Part shown: positions 1 to 9,328 of the stretch, in pieces
Layout: the number at the start of each line of letters is the position of its first letter
How positions within the stretch are numbered: the stretch's first letter is position 1
Source of the DNA: Pseudomonas putida
GTDB lineage: Bacteria > Pseudomonadota > Gammaproteobacteria > Pseudomonadales > Pseudomonadaceae
Reading direction: 5' to 3'
DNA: 64,000 nt
NCBI RefSeq assembly: GCF_009883635.2
Contig: NZ_CP026115.2
Coordinates: 3,658,001-3,722,000 of the forward strand
Program-made: the position numbers and the translations under genes
Notes under the pieces: generated by a model
Seen by the model: only the letters and a program-made list of their open reading frames with translations
The model's database searches: none
What the model was told of the DNA's origin: nothing

Positions 1-373
1 CCACCAGCACCGCCAGGGCGATCAGCCAGGACAGGTGCTGTTGCGGGTCGCACAAGCTCATGCCGACCAGGCCGATTACCACCAGCGCTTGCGACAGCAA
101 CAGCCACGAACGGCGTCGCCCCAGGCCGCCAAGCAGCGGCAGGCGCCACTGGTCGAGCAGGGGTGACCAGACCCATTTGAAGGCATAGGCCAGGCCTATC
201 AGGCTGGCGTAGCCAATGGTTTCACGGGCCACGCCCGCTTCGCGCAGCCACACCGACAGGGTCGAGAACACCAGCATGTAGGGCAGGCCGGCGGCGAAGC
301 CCAGCAGCAAAAGTACCAAGGTTGACGGGCTGGCATAGGCAGCAAGCGCAGCGCGCCAGGTTTTACGGGGCAT
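1..373 (-). CDS. ampG: AmpG-type muropeptide MFS permease (5' part, cut by window edge)
   Basis: The minus-strand frame is open from an ATG at 373 to the window edge, giving the first 124 residues. It starts MPRKTWRAALAAYASPSTLV, followed by hydrophobic membrane segments. The stretch GFAAGLPYMLVFSTLSVWLREAGV, then ETIGYASLIGLAYAFKWVWSPLLDQW and a GRRRSWLLLSQ loop, is characteristic of AmpG. AmpG imports GlcNAc-anhydroMurNAc peptides from the periplasm for cell-wall recycling and indirectly sets AmpC beta-lactamase induction. The protein would act in the inner membrane. The C-terminal three quarters lie outside the window, so intactness cannot be judged. Confidence 0.85.
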   Translation of the reverse strand, partial: MPRKTWRAALAAYASPSTLVLLLLGFAAGLPYMLVFSTLSVWLREAGVARETIGYASLIGLAYAFKWVWSPLLDQWRLPLLGGLGRRRSWLLLSQALVVIGLVGMSLCDPQQHLSWLIALAVLV

Positions 374-416
374 GGGCCAACATCTGCCTCAAATTTGCGA
401 AAACAAAGCGCGCACT

Positions 417-770
417 CTAACCGCTGTGCTCCATCGGGCGCCAGCCATGGCGCGTCATATCCACACGATTATTGGTCACATTCACACCCTCTGCGCGCAG
501 TCTGGCCCGCTGTTCATCGCCCGAAGGGGTGCCCAGCGCCAGGCTCAGGCGCCCGCCTGCGCCGAGTACCCGGTGCCAGGGCAGGCGTGTATCGGCCGGT
601 AACTGCCCAAGGGTGCGCCCGACCCAACGGGCCGCCCGGCCCAGTCCCGCCAGCTCGGCGAGCTCGCCATAGCTGACCACCTTGCCCTCGGGTACTTGGC
701 CAAGCACCGAATACAGCGCCGTTCGTCGGGCTTCAGGCGACGCCAGCGCGTGCTCATATCCCTCAGACAT
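417..770 (-). CDS. Alkyltransferase-like protein (ATL, MGMT family, PWHR active site)
   Basis: This 117-aa protein has the DNA-binding fold of O6-alkylguanine-DNA methyltransferase: GKVVSYGELAELAGLGRAARWVGRTL carries the helix-turn-helix and the arginine finger. The active site reads LPWHRVLGAGG, so Trp replaces the alkyl-accepting Cys of the normal PCHRV motif. That substitution defines ATL proteins (E. coli YbaZ, S. pombe Atl1), which bind O6-alkylguanine without reversing it and hand the lesion to nucleotide excision repair. Length matches ATL proteins and there is no N-terminal Ada-like domain. It lies just upstream of, and in the same direction as, ampG. Confidence 0.9.
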   Translation of the reverse strand: MSEGYEHALASPEARRTALYSVLGQVPEGKVVSYGELAELAGLGRAARWVGRTLGQLPADTRLPWHRVLGAGGRLSLALGTPSGDEQRARLRAEGVNVTNNRVDMTRHGWRPMEHSG

Positions 771-923
771 CAGGGCAGCCCTGGCCTGGCATGAAACCGG
801 ACGAATGGTTGCGGCAAATGAGAGTTGAACTCAACGGCATGCTCCTGGGTCTGTGCTTGCTCTGGTCGTCGGTATCTGGATAATGCCCGGCTTTTTTCGT
901 CAAATCGAACCTGTAGCGCGCTT

Positions 924-1934
924 ATGTATTCTAGATCCTTGCTTTGCCTATTGACCGCTTCGCTGTGTGCCGCCCCGGCGTTCGCCGACACCGTGTGGAT
1001 GAAGAACGGTGACCGGCTCAGCGGCAAGATTCGTGTTTTCGATGGTGGCAAGCTGCTGCTGGAAACACCGTATGGCGGCTCTATCTCGCTGGACTGGAAA
1101 CAGGTCCAGACCCTCGAGAGCGATCAGAAATTGCTGGTCAAGCAGGACGCCTACACCGGCGAGGTGGCCAAGTCGCTCAAGGCCGCCGAGCCCGGCAAGG
1201 TGACGCTGGCCAACGGTGATGCGCCAAAAACTGTCGACCTGGCCAGCGTCCAGCAGATCATGAAGCCCAAGCCAGTGGTGGAAGATTTTGTCTGGAAAGG
1301 CAACGTCGACGTGGCCCTTGACTACAAGCGCGCCGAAAACGATACCGATGATTACGATGTCGGTTTCAAGACCACCGCTCGCCATGGCCGCTGGCGGCAC
1401 AATGCCGAAGGCGAGTACAACCGCGAAACCAAGGACGATGTCACCACCACCGACAACTGGAGCGCGGAATACGCGCTCGACCGCTTCATCACCGAGAAGT
1501 GGTTCTGGCAAGGGCGCATGGAGTACAAGCGCGACCGCATCGAGGACCTGGCCCGCCAGCGCACCGTCGGTACCGGCCCTGGCTACCAGTTCTGGGACGA
1601 CGAACTGGGCGCGTTCTCGCTGGGTTCGCTGATCAACCGTACCGATTTCGAGTATCAGGACGGTGCCAAGGACAACTTCTACTCCGCGGCGGTGAAATGG
1701 GACTATACCCGCTACCTGATCGGCAAGAACGTCCAGCTGTTCACCAATGGCGAGTTCGCCAAGCCGCTGGGTGGCGTGGCCGACTACTCGCTGGATGCCG
1801 AAGTGGGGCTGCGCTACAAGGTCACCGAGTGGGCTTCGCTCAACCTCAAGGCGGAGAAGGACATCATCACCGGGACGCGGGACAGTGACCTGGACAAGAC
1901 TCGTTACACTGCCGGCTTCGGTGTGACCTGGTAG
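924..1934 (+). CDS. DUF481 family outer-membrane protein (YdiY-like)
   Basis: The frame is open from 825, but the ATG at 924 is preferred because it begins a clean signal peptide (MYSRSLLCLLTASLCAAPAFA, cut before DTVW), giving 336 aa. The N-terminal part has a short beta region with the TVWMKNGDRLSGKI pattern seen in DUF481 and SH3-like repeats. Residues from about 130 on show alternating strands with aromatic girdles and end in GFGVTW, with a C-terminal aromatic residue typical of beta-barrel outer-membrane proteins. The family includes YdiY, annotated as salt-induced; the true function is unknown. No strong Shine-Dalgarno precedes 924. Confidence 0.75.
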   Translation: MYSRSLLCLLTASLCAAPAFADTVWMKNGDRLSGKIRVFDGGKLLLETPYGGSISLDWKQVQTLESDQKLLVKQDAYTGEVAKSLKAAEPGKVTLANGDAPKTVDLASVQQIMKPKPVVEDFVWKGNVDVALDYKRAENDTDDYDVGFKTTARHGRWRHNAEGEYNRETKDDVTTTDNWSAEYALDRFITEKWFWQGRMEYKRDRIEDLARQRTVGTGPGYQFWDDELGAFSLGSLINRTDFEYQDGAKDNFYSAAVKWDYTRYLIGKNVQLFTNGEFAKPLGGVADYSLDAEVGLRYKVTEWASLNLKAEKDIITGTRDSDLDKTRYTAGFGVTW

Positions 1935-1960
1935 ATCGCCGGGGGGAAATTGCGTTCCCC

Positions 1961-2003
1961 GGTGGGAGCCGCGCTTACCGGCGATGGGCTGCAAAGCAGC
2001 CCC
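1961..2003 (+). repeat. Degenerate REP-like element with GGGCTGC/GCAGCCC hairpin
   Basis: A GGTGGGAGCCGCGCTTACCGG-like segment is followed by a perfect hairpin GGGCTGC-AAA-GCAGCCC at 1986-2002. The same hairpin recurs at 31477-31494. It sits between the DUF481 stop and the hugZ promoter, as Pseudomonas REP elements usually do. Confidence 0.55.
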
Positions 2004-2004
2004 A

Positions 2005-2033
2005 TTGGCACTGGATGTGATAATGCTTATCTT
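2005..2033 (+). promoter_or_regulatory. hugZ promoter with embedded Fur box
   Basis: A -35 hexamer TTGGCA (2005-2010), 17-nt spacer and -10 TATCTT (2028-2033) form a sigma70-type promoter. The 19-mer at 2013-2031 (GGATGTGATAATGCTTATC) matches 13 of 19 positions of the canonical Fur box GATAATGATAATCATTATC. It fills the spacer and part of the -10, an ideal place for iron-dependent repression of a haem-utilisation gene. Confidence 0.7.
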
Positions 2034-2070
2034 GTCACCTAACCAGTCCGCCTCCAGGAGCCGCCCCCAA

Positions 2071-2802
2071 GTGAGTACCAACGCCATCCGCCCCGCCCGG
2101 GAACTGCTGCTCAAGGAATACCGCGGCGTCCTTTCGACCCATTCCAAGTCCATGCCGGGCTTCCCGTTCGGTTCGGTGGTGCCTTACTGCCTGGATGCCG
2201 AGGGTAACCCGCTGATCCTGATCAGCCGCATCGCCCAGCACACCCACAACCTGCAGAAGGACCCCAAGTGCTCGCTGCTGGTGGGTGAGCGTGAGGCCGA
2301 GGACGTGCAGGCTGTGGGCCGCCTGACGGTGATGGCCGAAGCGCACAAGCTGGTCGATGAGGCCGCCATCGAGGCGGCGGCCGAGCGCTACTACCGCTAT
2401 TTCCCCGATGCGGCCAACTACCACAAGGCCCATGACTTCGACTTCTGGGTCCTGCAGCCGGTGCGCCATCGCTACATCGGTGGCTTCGGCGCGATCCACT
2501 GGCTCGACCAGGTGACCCTGGCCAATCCGTTCGCGGGCCAAAGCGAGGCGAGCATGATCGAGCACATGAACAGCGACCATGCCAATGCCATTGCCCATTA
2601 CGTCGAGCTGAGCGACCTGCCGCGCAGCGTACCGGCGCAGATGGTCGGCATCGACAGCGAAGGCATGCACCTGCGTATTGGCCAGGGTATCTACTGGTTA
2701 GCGTTCCCCGCGCCTTGCAACACGCCGACACAAGTCCGCGAAGCCCTGGTTTTGCTGGCGCGCGCCGAACAATGGCCGGCTGCGACTGAAGTCGAGGCTT
2801 GA
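2071..2802 (+). CDS. hugZ: HugZ-family haem-utilisation protein (FMN-binding fold plus DUF2470)
   Basis: The GTG at 2071 is chosen because AGGAG (2056-2060) lies ten bases upstream and the open frame before it is not protein-like; this gives 243 aa. The N-terminal two thirds is a pyridoxamine-5'-phosphate-oxidase-like split barrel (GFPFGSVVPYCLDAEGNPLILIS, then HTHNLQKDPKCSLLVGE). The C-terminal part is DUF2470, with EASMIEHMNSDHANAIAHYV. HugZ/HutZ proteins bind haem and take part in haem breakdown or handling in the cytoplasm. The upstream Fur-type promoter supports a role in haem-iron acquisition. No haem receptor genes are nearby. Confidence 0.82.
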   Translation: MSTNAIRPARELLLKEYRGVLSTHSKSMPGFPFGSVVPYCLDAEGNPLILISRIAQHTHNLQKDPKCSLLVGEREAEDVQAVGRLTVMAEAHKLVDEAAIEAAAERYYRYFPDAANYHKAHDFDFWVLQPVRHRYIGGFGAIHWLDQVTLANPFAGQSEASMIEHMNSDHANAIAHYVELSDLPRSVPAQMVGIDSEGMHLRIGQGIYWLAFPAPCNTPTQVREALVLLARAEQWPAATEVEA

Positions 2803-2869
2803 AATCCCGAGTGCACGCATCCATCTGTAGGTCTTACAGGAAGGGTCTCTTCCGACGAGGAATGCTTTG

Positions 2870-3331
2870 ATGCGTGCTTTTCTATTGCTGTTTCTGTTGT
2901 TCCCGGTGCTGGAGCTGTTCGTCTTCGTCAAGGTCGCCGGGGCCATCGGTTTCTTTCCGGCGCTGCTGCTGATCATCGCCGGCTCCGCTCTGGGTGTGCT
3001 GGTGGTGCGTGTGGCCGGCCTTGCCACCGCCCTGCGTGCCCGTGAAAGCCTGCAGCGTGGCGAACTGCCCGCCGAGGACATGTTCCAGGGCCTGATGCTG
3101 GCCGTGGGCGGTGGCTTGCTGTTGCTGCCGGGCTTCATCAGCGACGTGCTGGGCCTGCTGTGCCTGCTGCCGTTCACCCGCCACCTGGCGGCCCGCAAGA
3201 TGCGCGAGCGCGCCGAAGCCCAGGCCATGCGCCAGCGCGCGTTCCAGGACGACCCGTTCCAGGCGCCGCCTCGCGATGGCGGCCATCGCCCGAACGTGAT
3301 CGAAGGCGAGTACGAGCGCCGCGACAAATAA
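2870..3331 (+). CDS. fxsA: FxsA family inner-membrane protein
   Basis: The ATG at 2870 follows GACGAGG with good spacing; an in-frame TTG just upstream is ignored. The 153-aa product opens with two membrane segments (MRAFLLLFLLFPVLELFVFVKV and the following GFFPALLLIIAGSALGVLVV), then LPAEDMFQGLMLAVGGGLLLLPGFISDVLG, the FxsA signature, and a charged cytoplasmic tail. FxsA in E. coli relieves phage T7 exclusion by F plasmid PifA; its housekeeping role is unclear. Placement next to groES is the common pseudomonad arrangement. A strong terminator follows, separating it from groESL. Confidence 0.88.
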   Translation: MRAFLLLFLLFPVLELFVFVKVAGAIGFFPALLLIIAGSALGVLVVRVAGLATALRARESLQRGELPAEDMFQGLMLAVGGGLLLLPGFISDVLGLLCLLPFTRHLAARKMRERAEAQAMRQRAFQDDPFQAPPRDGGHRPNVIEGEYERRDK

Positions 3332-3345
3332 TCAGACCTGCAACC

Positions 3346-3377
3346 CCCGGGGCCGCACAAGCGGCCCCGGGCTTTTT
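3346..3377 (+). terminator. Rho-independent terminator after fxsA
   Basis: An 11-bp perfect stem CCCGGGGCCGC / GCGGCCCCGGG around loop ACAA is followed directly by CTTTTTC. Confidence 0.9.
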
Positions 3378-3407
3378 CAACTGGCTGAAAAATTTTGCAT
3401 ATCAAAC

Positions 3408-3436
3408 CTTGTAATTGAATATGGCGGCCTCATGTA
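3408..3436 (+). promoter_or_regulatory. Candidate sigma32 heat-shock promoter of groESL
   Basis: CTTGTAA (3408-3414), a 13-nt gap and CCTCATGTA (3428-3436) resemble the RpoH consensus CTTGAA-N13-15-CCCCATNT. It is the best such match in the 250-bp leader before groES. The transcript would carry a leader of about 140 nt. Confidence 0.5.
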
Positions 3437-3583
3437 TGTGGTCACCGCAAGGTTTCTGGTGGCAACACCAGTCATGACACAGGTGGTCCGCCCTTTGCGG
3501 GCCACCCCCGGCAATGCCGGACCGCATCAACCCGCCGGTGTCGATACCGGCCGATGAAAACCACAATTTGGGAGAGATCGACA

Positions 3584-3877
3584 ATGAAGCTTCGTCCTCT
3601 GCATGACCGCGTAGTCATCCGTCGCAGCGAAGAAGAATCGAAAACCGCTGGCGGTATCGTCCTGCCGGGTTCGGCCGCTGAAAAACCAAACCGCGGCGAA
3701 GTCGTTGCTGTTGGCACCGGTCGCGTCCTGGAAAACGGCGAAGTACGTGCGCTGGCCGTTAAAGTCGGTGACAAAGTGGTTTTCGGCCCTTACTCGGGCA
3801 GCAACACCGTGAAAGTCGATGGCGAAGACCTGCTGGTCATGGCCGAGAACGAAATCCTCGCCGTTATCGAAGGCTGA
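3584..3877 (+). CDS. groES: Co-chaperonin GroES
   Basis: This 97-aa protein begins [20 protein letters not shown], with the mobile loop [20 protein letters not shown] and the C-terminal [19 protein letters not shown]. It is the seven-fold lid of the GroEL folding chamber. The ATG at 3584 is preceded by GGGAGAG; an upstream in-frame ATG at 3554 would add ten residues not found in the family. It is followed 51 bp later by groEL in one operon. Confidence 0.98.
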   Translation: MKLRPLHDRVVIRRSEEESKTAGGIVLPGSAAEKPNRGEVVAVGTGRVLENGEVRALAVKVGDKVVFGPYSGSNTVKVDGEDLLVMAENEILAVIEG

Positions 3878-3922
3878 TTTCACCCCCGACTTCCCGTTAC
3901 TCCAAAGATTTCCAAGGATTAA

Positions 3923-5569
<1,647 letters not shown>

Positions 5570-5593
5570 GCCGGCCTTACCCCCTGCAGCAAG

Positions 5594-5628
5594 AAAAAGC
5601 CCCGGTTCGTGAGAACCGGGGCTTTTTC
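5594..5628. terminator. Bidirectional terminator between groEL and the PAP2 gene
   Basis: Perfect stem AGCCCCGGTTC / GAACCGGGGCT with loop GTGA, flanked by AAAAA on the left and TTTTTC on the right, so it can stop transcription from both convergent genes. Confidence 0.92.
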
Positions 5629-5647
5629 GTTCTTCTGTGCCGGCCCT

Positions 5648-6379
5648 CTAGCAGGCAGTACGATGCTCGCCGGCTGCCGCCTCGGCCATGCCCTGGCGAT
5701 ACAGCACCAGGTAATACGAGCCCAAGCCGATCAACCAGCAGAACACGGCGGTCCACACGTTATGCGACAGGAAGTGCGCCCCCTGCAGCATCCGCCCCAA
5801 CCCCAGCGTCGAGCCAGCCACCAGGGCCACCCCAAACGCCACCCGCGCCAGTTTCGGCCGGCGGTCACGCAACATGAAGAACAGGCCGAACAGGCAGAAA
5901 CCGGTGGCTGCATGCCCACCCGGCCAGCACAGGCCAGGCTTGTCGGTCGCCGGACGGTGTTCCAGCAGCTTGCTGTAAGTTTCCTTGCCGCCGAACTGGG
6001 TCAGGCTCCACGGGCATTGCACCTGGGTCACCTTCTTCAGCGGCGTGACGAAGGCCGTCGACAGCCCCAGCGCCAGGACCAGGCAACCCAGCTCGCGGCG
6101 CCAGCTGAACAGACGTTTCCAGAAGAAGCTCGAGGCGAACGCGCCCAGCGAAATCAGCCCAAGCAGGATCACGCCTTGCTTGACCCGGTCATGCATGACG
6201 GTTTCCAGCAGATAACTGTGACGGCCGATGAACTGCCCGGCGGCGGGGTCGAAGAACAGGTTGGCGACGTCCATGTCAAGCGAGGTCAGTTCCAGCAGGA
6301 GCAGGGCCGCGGCAACCGCCAAGGGTATGCCCAGGTATAGCCAGAGATTGATCGGACGCGGACGAGTGCGTTGTTGCAT
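5648..6379 (-). CDS. PAP2-family membrane phosphatase, likely lipid phosphatase of the ColR regulon
   Basis: This 243-aa protein has about six membrane segments and PAP2 active-site motifs: KKVTQVQCPW (KX6RP-like), PGGHAATGF (PSGH-like) and GRMLQGAHFLSHNVWT (SRxxxxxHxxxD-like). Such enzymes remove phosphate from lipid A, undecaprenyl pyrophosphate or phosphatidylglycerophosphate. It is divergent from colR, and its upstream region carries a perfect match to the ColR binding consensus on its own strand. I recall the KT2440 orthologue (PP_0900) as a ColR target. The exact substrate cannot be read from sequence. Confidence 0.85.
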   Translation of the reverse strand: MQQRTRPRPINLWLYLGIPLAVAAALLLLELTSLDMDVANLFFDPAAGQFIGRHSYLLETVMHDRVKQGVILLGLISLGAFASSFFWKRLFSWRRELGCLVLALGLSTAFVTPLKKVTQVQCPWSLTQFGGKETYSKLLEHRPATDKPGLCWPGGHAATGFCLFGLFFMLRDRRPKLARVAFGVALVAGSTLGLGRMLQGAHFLSHNVWTAVFCWLIGLGSYYLVLYRQGMAEAAAGEHRTAC

Positions 6380-6447
6380 GACGACTCCAGGGGGTAAAAA
6401 GACCGGGCATTGTCATGCGCCCGCTATCCTCTGTCCGTGAAGGATCA

Positions 6448-6463
6448 GTGAAAAAACTGTCAA
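6448..6463 (-). promoter_or_regulatory. ColR binding box upstream of the PAP2 gene
   Basis: On the minus strand the 16-mer reads TTGACAGTTTTTTCAC. It fits every position of the consensus I recall for P. putida ColR, (T/C)(T/C)NA(C/G)NN(T/C)TTTTTCAC. It lies about 70 bp upstream of the PAP2 start and about 100 bp upstream of colR. Confidence 0.75.
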
Positions 6464-6559
6464 TTTCGCTGAATTTGCCCTGGGGCTGGCACAGTACCGG
6501 CGATGGCCTTAAGCTGCGCCTGCCGCGCACCCTAGCGAAGCGCCGCACAGGAGAACCCG

Positions 6560-7243
6560 ATGCGTATTCTTTTGGTTGAAGACAACCGCGATATTCTTGC
6601 CAACCTTGCCGATTACCTGGGCATGAAAGGCTACACCGTCGACTGCGCCCAGGACGGCCTCTCAGGCCTGCATCTGGCCGCCACCGAGCACTACGACCTG
6701 ATCGTGCTCGACATCATGCTGCCCGGTATCGATGGCTATACCCTGTGCAAGCGCCTGCGCGAGGATGCCCGCCGTGATACCCCGGTGATCATGCTCACGG
6801 CCCGCGACCAACTGGACGATCGCCTGCAGGGCTTCCGCTCCGGTGCCGATGATTACCTGCTCAAACCCTTTGCCCTGTCCGAGCTGGCCGCGCGCATCGA
6901 AGCGGTGCTGCGCCGGGCCCAGGGTGGCGGGCGCCGTACCCTGCAGGTCGCAGACTTGAGCTACGACCTCGATACCCTCGAAGTGACCCGTCAGGGCCGC
7001 CTGCTCAAGCTCAACCCAGTCGGCCTCAAACTGCTCGCGGTATTGATGCAGAAGAGCCCGCACGTGCTGCGCCGCGAGGTGCTGGAAGAAGCCCTGTGGG
7101 GCGATGACTGCCCGGACAGCGACAGCCTGCGCAGCCACGTGCACCAGTTGCGCCAGGTGATCGACAAACCGTTCGAAAAACCGCTGCTGCATACCGTCCA
7201 TGGCGTCGGCTATCGCCTCGCCGAGGGCCGCGATGGAGTTTAA
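6560..7243 (+). CDS. colR: ColR response regulator (OmpR family)
   Basis: The 227-aa protein has an N-terminal receiver domain (residues 1-115; phospho-acceptor Asp51 in LIVLDIMLPGIDGY, conserved Lys in DDYLLKPF) and a C-terminal winged-helix DNA-binding domain ending HTVHGVGYRLAEG. ColRS of Pseudomonas guards outer-membrane integrity, root colonisation, and tolerance of phenol and excess zinc or iron. CAGGAGAAC precedes the ATG. It overlaps the sensor gene by 11 bp, so the two are co-translated. Identity is supported by context (PAP2, methyltransferase and kinase neighbours) and by ColR boxes on both sides. Confidence 0.93.
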   Translation: MRILLVEDNRDILANLADYLGMKGYTVDCAQDGLSGLHLAATEHYDLIVLDIMLPGIDGYTLCKRLREDARRDTPVIMLTARDQLDDRLQGFRSGADDYLLKPFALSELAARIEAVLRRAQGGGRRTLQVADLSYDLDTLEVTRQGRLLKLNPVGLKLLAVLMQKSPHVLRREVLEEALWGDDCPDSDSLRSHVHQLRQVIDKPFEKPLLHTVHGVGYRLAEGRDGV

Positions 7244-8534
7244 GCAAAGCCTTGCCCAGCGCATCATCATCGCCTTTGCGTTGATGAGCGCACTGGTGGC
7301 CGGCGCCTTCGCCTTCGGTATCGTCGCCACGGTGCATCTGGTCGAAGAACGCCTGATCTCATCGGTGCTCGGCGGCGACCTGCAGCGCTTGCTGCGCATG
7401 GACAGCGTCAGTGACTGGAGCCACCGGCCGCGGCCTGACCAGCTGTTCTACTTCAGTGGCGGGCGCGATGACTTCGAGCTGCCCAAGGACCTGCGCCACC
7501 TCGATGTCGGCTTCCATGAGGTGTTTCGCGATCAGCTGTCCTACCACGCGATGGTCGAGATCGTCGATGGTCGCCGCTATGTGCTGCTGCAGGACCAGAG
7601 CGATTTCGAAGAGCGCGAGCGCGTGCTGTTCGCCGTCGTGGTGGTGGGCTTCGTGCTCAGCCTGGTACTGGCGGTGGTGCTCGGCTGGCTATTGGCGCGC
7701 AGGGTGATGGCACCGGTCATCCGCCTGGCACGACAGGTTCGCCATCGTGATCAGTTGCTTGGCCTGGCGCCGCCGTTGGCACCGGACTACGCGGCCGACG
7801 AAGTCGGCCAGCTGGCGGTGGCCTTCGACGATACCCTGGGCCGGCTGCGCAATGCACTGAACCGCGAGCGCTTGTTCACCAGCGATGTCAGCCATGAGTT
7901 GCGCACACCGCTGATGGTGCTGGCCACCTCGTGCGAACTGCTGATGGAAAACCCCAATCTGGATACCCGCGCGCGCAGCCAGGTGGAGCGTATCGCCCGT
8001 GCCACGGAAGAGATGCGCGAGCTGGTCAAGACCTTCCTGATGCTGGCGCGTGCCCAGCGTGACCAGGGCGCCGTGGCATCCCAGGCAACCCTGCGCGAAG
8101 TCGCCGACGACCTGGTCGGGGTGTGGCGCGATACCATCGAACAGAAGGGCCTGGCGCTCTACTACGATGGCCGGGTCAGTGCAGGCCCATTGTTGTACAA
8201 CGCCACCTTCCTGCAATCCGTGATGGGCAACCTGCTGCGCAATGCCGCCCATTACACCGATAGCGGTTATATCCGCCTCAGCCTGGAGCTCAACGGCTTC
8301 AGTGTCGAGGACAGTGGCGTAGGTATCCCGGAGGAGCAGCGCGAGGCCATGTTCCAGCCTTTCGTGCGCGGCGAGGAGCGGCGTGGCGAAGGCCTTGGGC
8401 TGGGCCTGTCGCTGGTGCAGCGGATCTGCGATGACCAGGGCTGGCGGGTGACCCTGACCTCGACGGCACCGCATGGCTGCCGTTTTCAGGTGGATCTGAG
8501 CCAGAGCGCGGAAAAGACCGATCCCACTCGGTAA
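7233..8534 (+). CDS. colS: ColS sensor histidine kinase
   Basis: Starting at the ATG at 7233 gives 433 aa. The first membrane segment covers about residues 11-34, a periplasmic loop about 35-128, and the second segment about 130-155, followed by HAMP, the H-box FTSDVSHELRTPLM (His221) and a HATPase domain (NLLRNAAHY, DSGVGIP, GLGLGLSLV). The periplasmic loop has H35, E38, D57, H95, E96, E126 and E129, exactly the positions I recall as the Zn/Fe-sensing residues of P. putida ColS (an E126xxE129 motif). This match also supports the chosen start. It senses excess metal and phosphorylates ColR. Confidence 0.94.
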   Translation: MEFKQSLAQRIIIAFALMSALVAGAFAFGIVATVHLVEERLISSVLGGDLQRLLRMDSVSDWSHRPRPDQLFYFSGGRDDFELPKDLRHLDVGFHEVFRDQLSYHAMVEIVDGRRYVLLQDQSDFEERERVLFAVVVVGFVLSLVLAVVLGWLLARRVMAPVIRLARQVRHRDQLLGLAPPLAPDYAADEVGQLAVAFDDTLGRLRNALNRERLFTSDVSHELRTPLMVLATSCELLMENPNLDTRARSQVERIARATEEMRELVKTFLMLARAQRDQGAVASQATLREVADDLVGVWRDTIEQKGLALYYDGRVSAGPLLYNATFLQSVMGNLLRNAAHYTDSGYIRLSLELNGFSVEDSGVGIPEEQREAMFQPFVRGEERRGEGLGLGLSLVQRICDDQGWRVTLTSTAPHGCRFQVDLSQSAEKTDPTR

Positions 8535-8559
8535 CAGGATGAAACATTCCTGCGGTTTG

Positions 8560-8575
8560 ATGACACTTTTTTCAC
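8560..8575 (+). promoter_or_regulatory. ColR binding box upstream of the LPS-modification genes
   Basis: ATGACACTTTTTTCAC matches the recalled ColR consensus at all but the first position. It is on the plus strand, 67 bp before the methyltransferase start, so this three-gene unit is probably ColR-activated separately from colRS itself. Confidence 0.65.
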
Positions 8576-8641
8576 ATTGGCATGACCTGTTCCCTACGAT
8601 TCGTTACCTAAGGTATGCGCATTGGATACAGGAGCCACTCG

Positions 8642-9322
8642 ATGCGCAGCCCGATCAAACTCGAATTTTCCGAGAAGTACGACCAGCAACACGCCCAGGA
8701 CTACTTCCTCAAACACCAGGATGGACTGGCTCGACGCCTGTCCCACAAGCGTGACGAGCAGCTGGCCCGACGCGCCCTGGCGCTGGCGGGAGAACCAGGC
8801 TTGGTCCTCGACTTGCCTTGCGGTGCGGGCCGTTTCTGGCCGCTGCTGGCGGAAAAGCCGAACCGGGTGATCATCGGCGCCGACAACTCCGAGGCGATGA
8901 TCCAGACGGCCTGTGCCGCACAACCGCCAGAGGTGGTAGCTCGGGTACGCCCTTTGCAGACTTCGGCATTCGCGATCGACTTGCCGGATAATTCGGTCGA
9001 CAGCATCTTCTGCATGCGGCTGTTCCACCACATTGGCGAAGCGGCTCACCGCAAGACCATTCTTGACGAGTTTCAAAGGGTTAGCCGTGACAGCGTAATC
9101 CTGTCATTGTGGGTGGACGGTAACTTCAAGGCCTGGCGCCGCCAGAAGCTCGAGAAAAAGCGTAGTGCCAAGGCCGAACAGAGCAGCTATCAGAACCGCT
9201 TCGTGTTACCGGCAGAAACGGTTGAAGCAGAATTCAAGTCCGCCGGCTTCAGAATCCAGGAACACCTCGACTTCCTGCCGTTCTATGCCATGTGGCGGGT
9301 GTATGTATTGCGTAAGGGGTAG
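8642..9322 (+). CDS. Class I SAM-dependent methyltransferase of the ColR-regulated operon
   Basis: The ATG at 8642 has GGAG seven bases upstream; product 226 aa. The SAM-binding core reads GLVLDLPCGAGRFWPLLAEK, followed by GADNSEAMI and DNSVDSIFCMRLFHHI. It corresponds to orf222/warB-type methyltransferases found downstream of colRS in Pseudomonas and linked to LPS-core modification. It is a soluble cytoplasmic protein by appearance. The next gene starts 6 bp after its stop, so the two are co-transcribed. The substrate is not determined by sequence. Confidence 0.82.
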   Translation: MRSPIKLEFSEKYDQQHAQDYFLKHQDGLARRLSHKRDEQLARRALALAGEPGLVLDLPCGAGRFWPLLAEKPNRVIIGADNSEAMIQTACAAQPPEVVARVRPLQTSAFAIDLPDNSVDSIFCMRLFHHIGEAAHRKTILDEFQRVSRDSVILSLWVDGNFKAWRRQKLEKKRSAKAEQSSYQNRFVLPAETVEAEFKSAGFRIQEHLDFLPFYAMWRVYVLRKG

Positions 9323-9328
9323 TGTTTG

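Noticed and set aside
948..2153. 401-codon minus-strand open frame opposite the DUF481 gene
   Set aside because: It is the antisense shadow of a GC-rich real gene: no ribosome site, no recognisable motif, and the plus strand has a signal peptide and barrel features.
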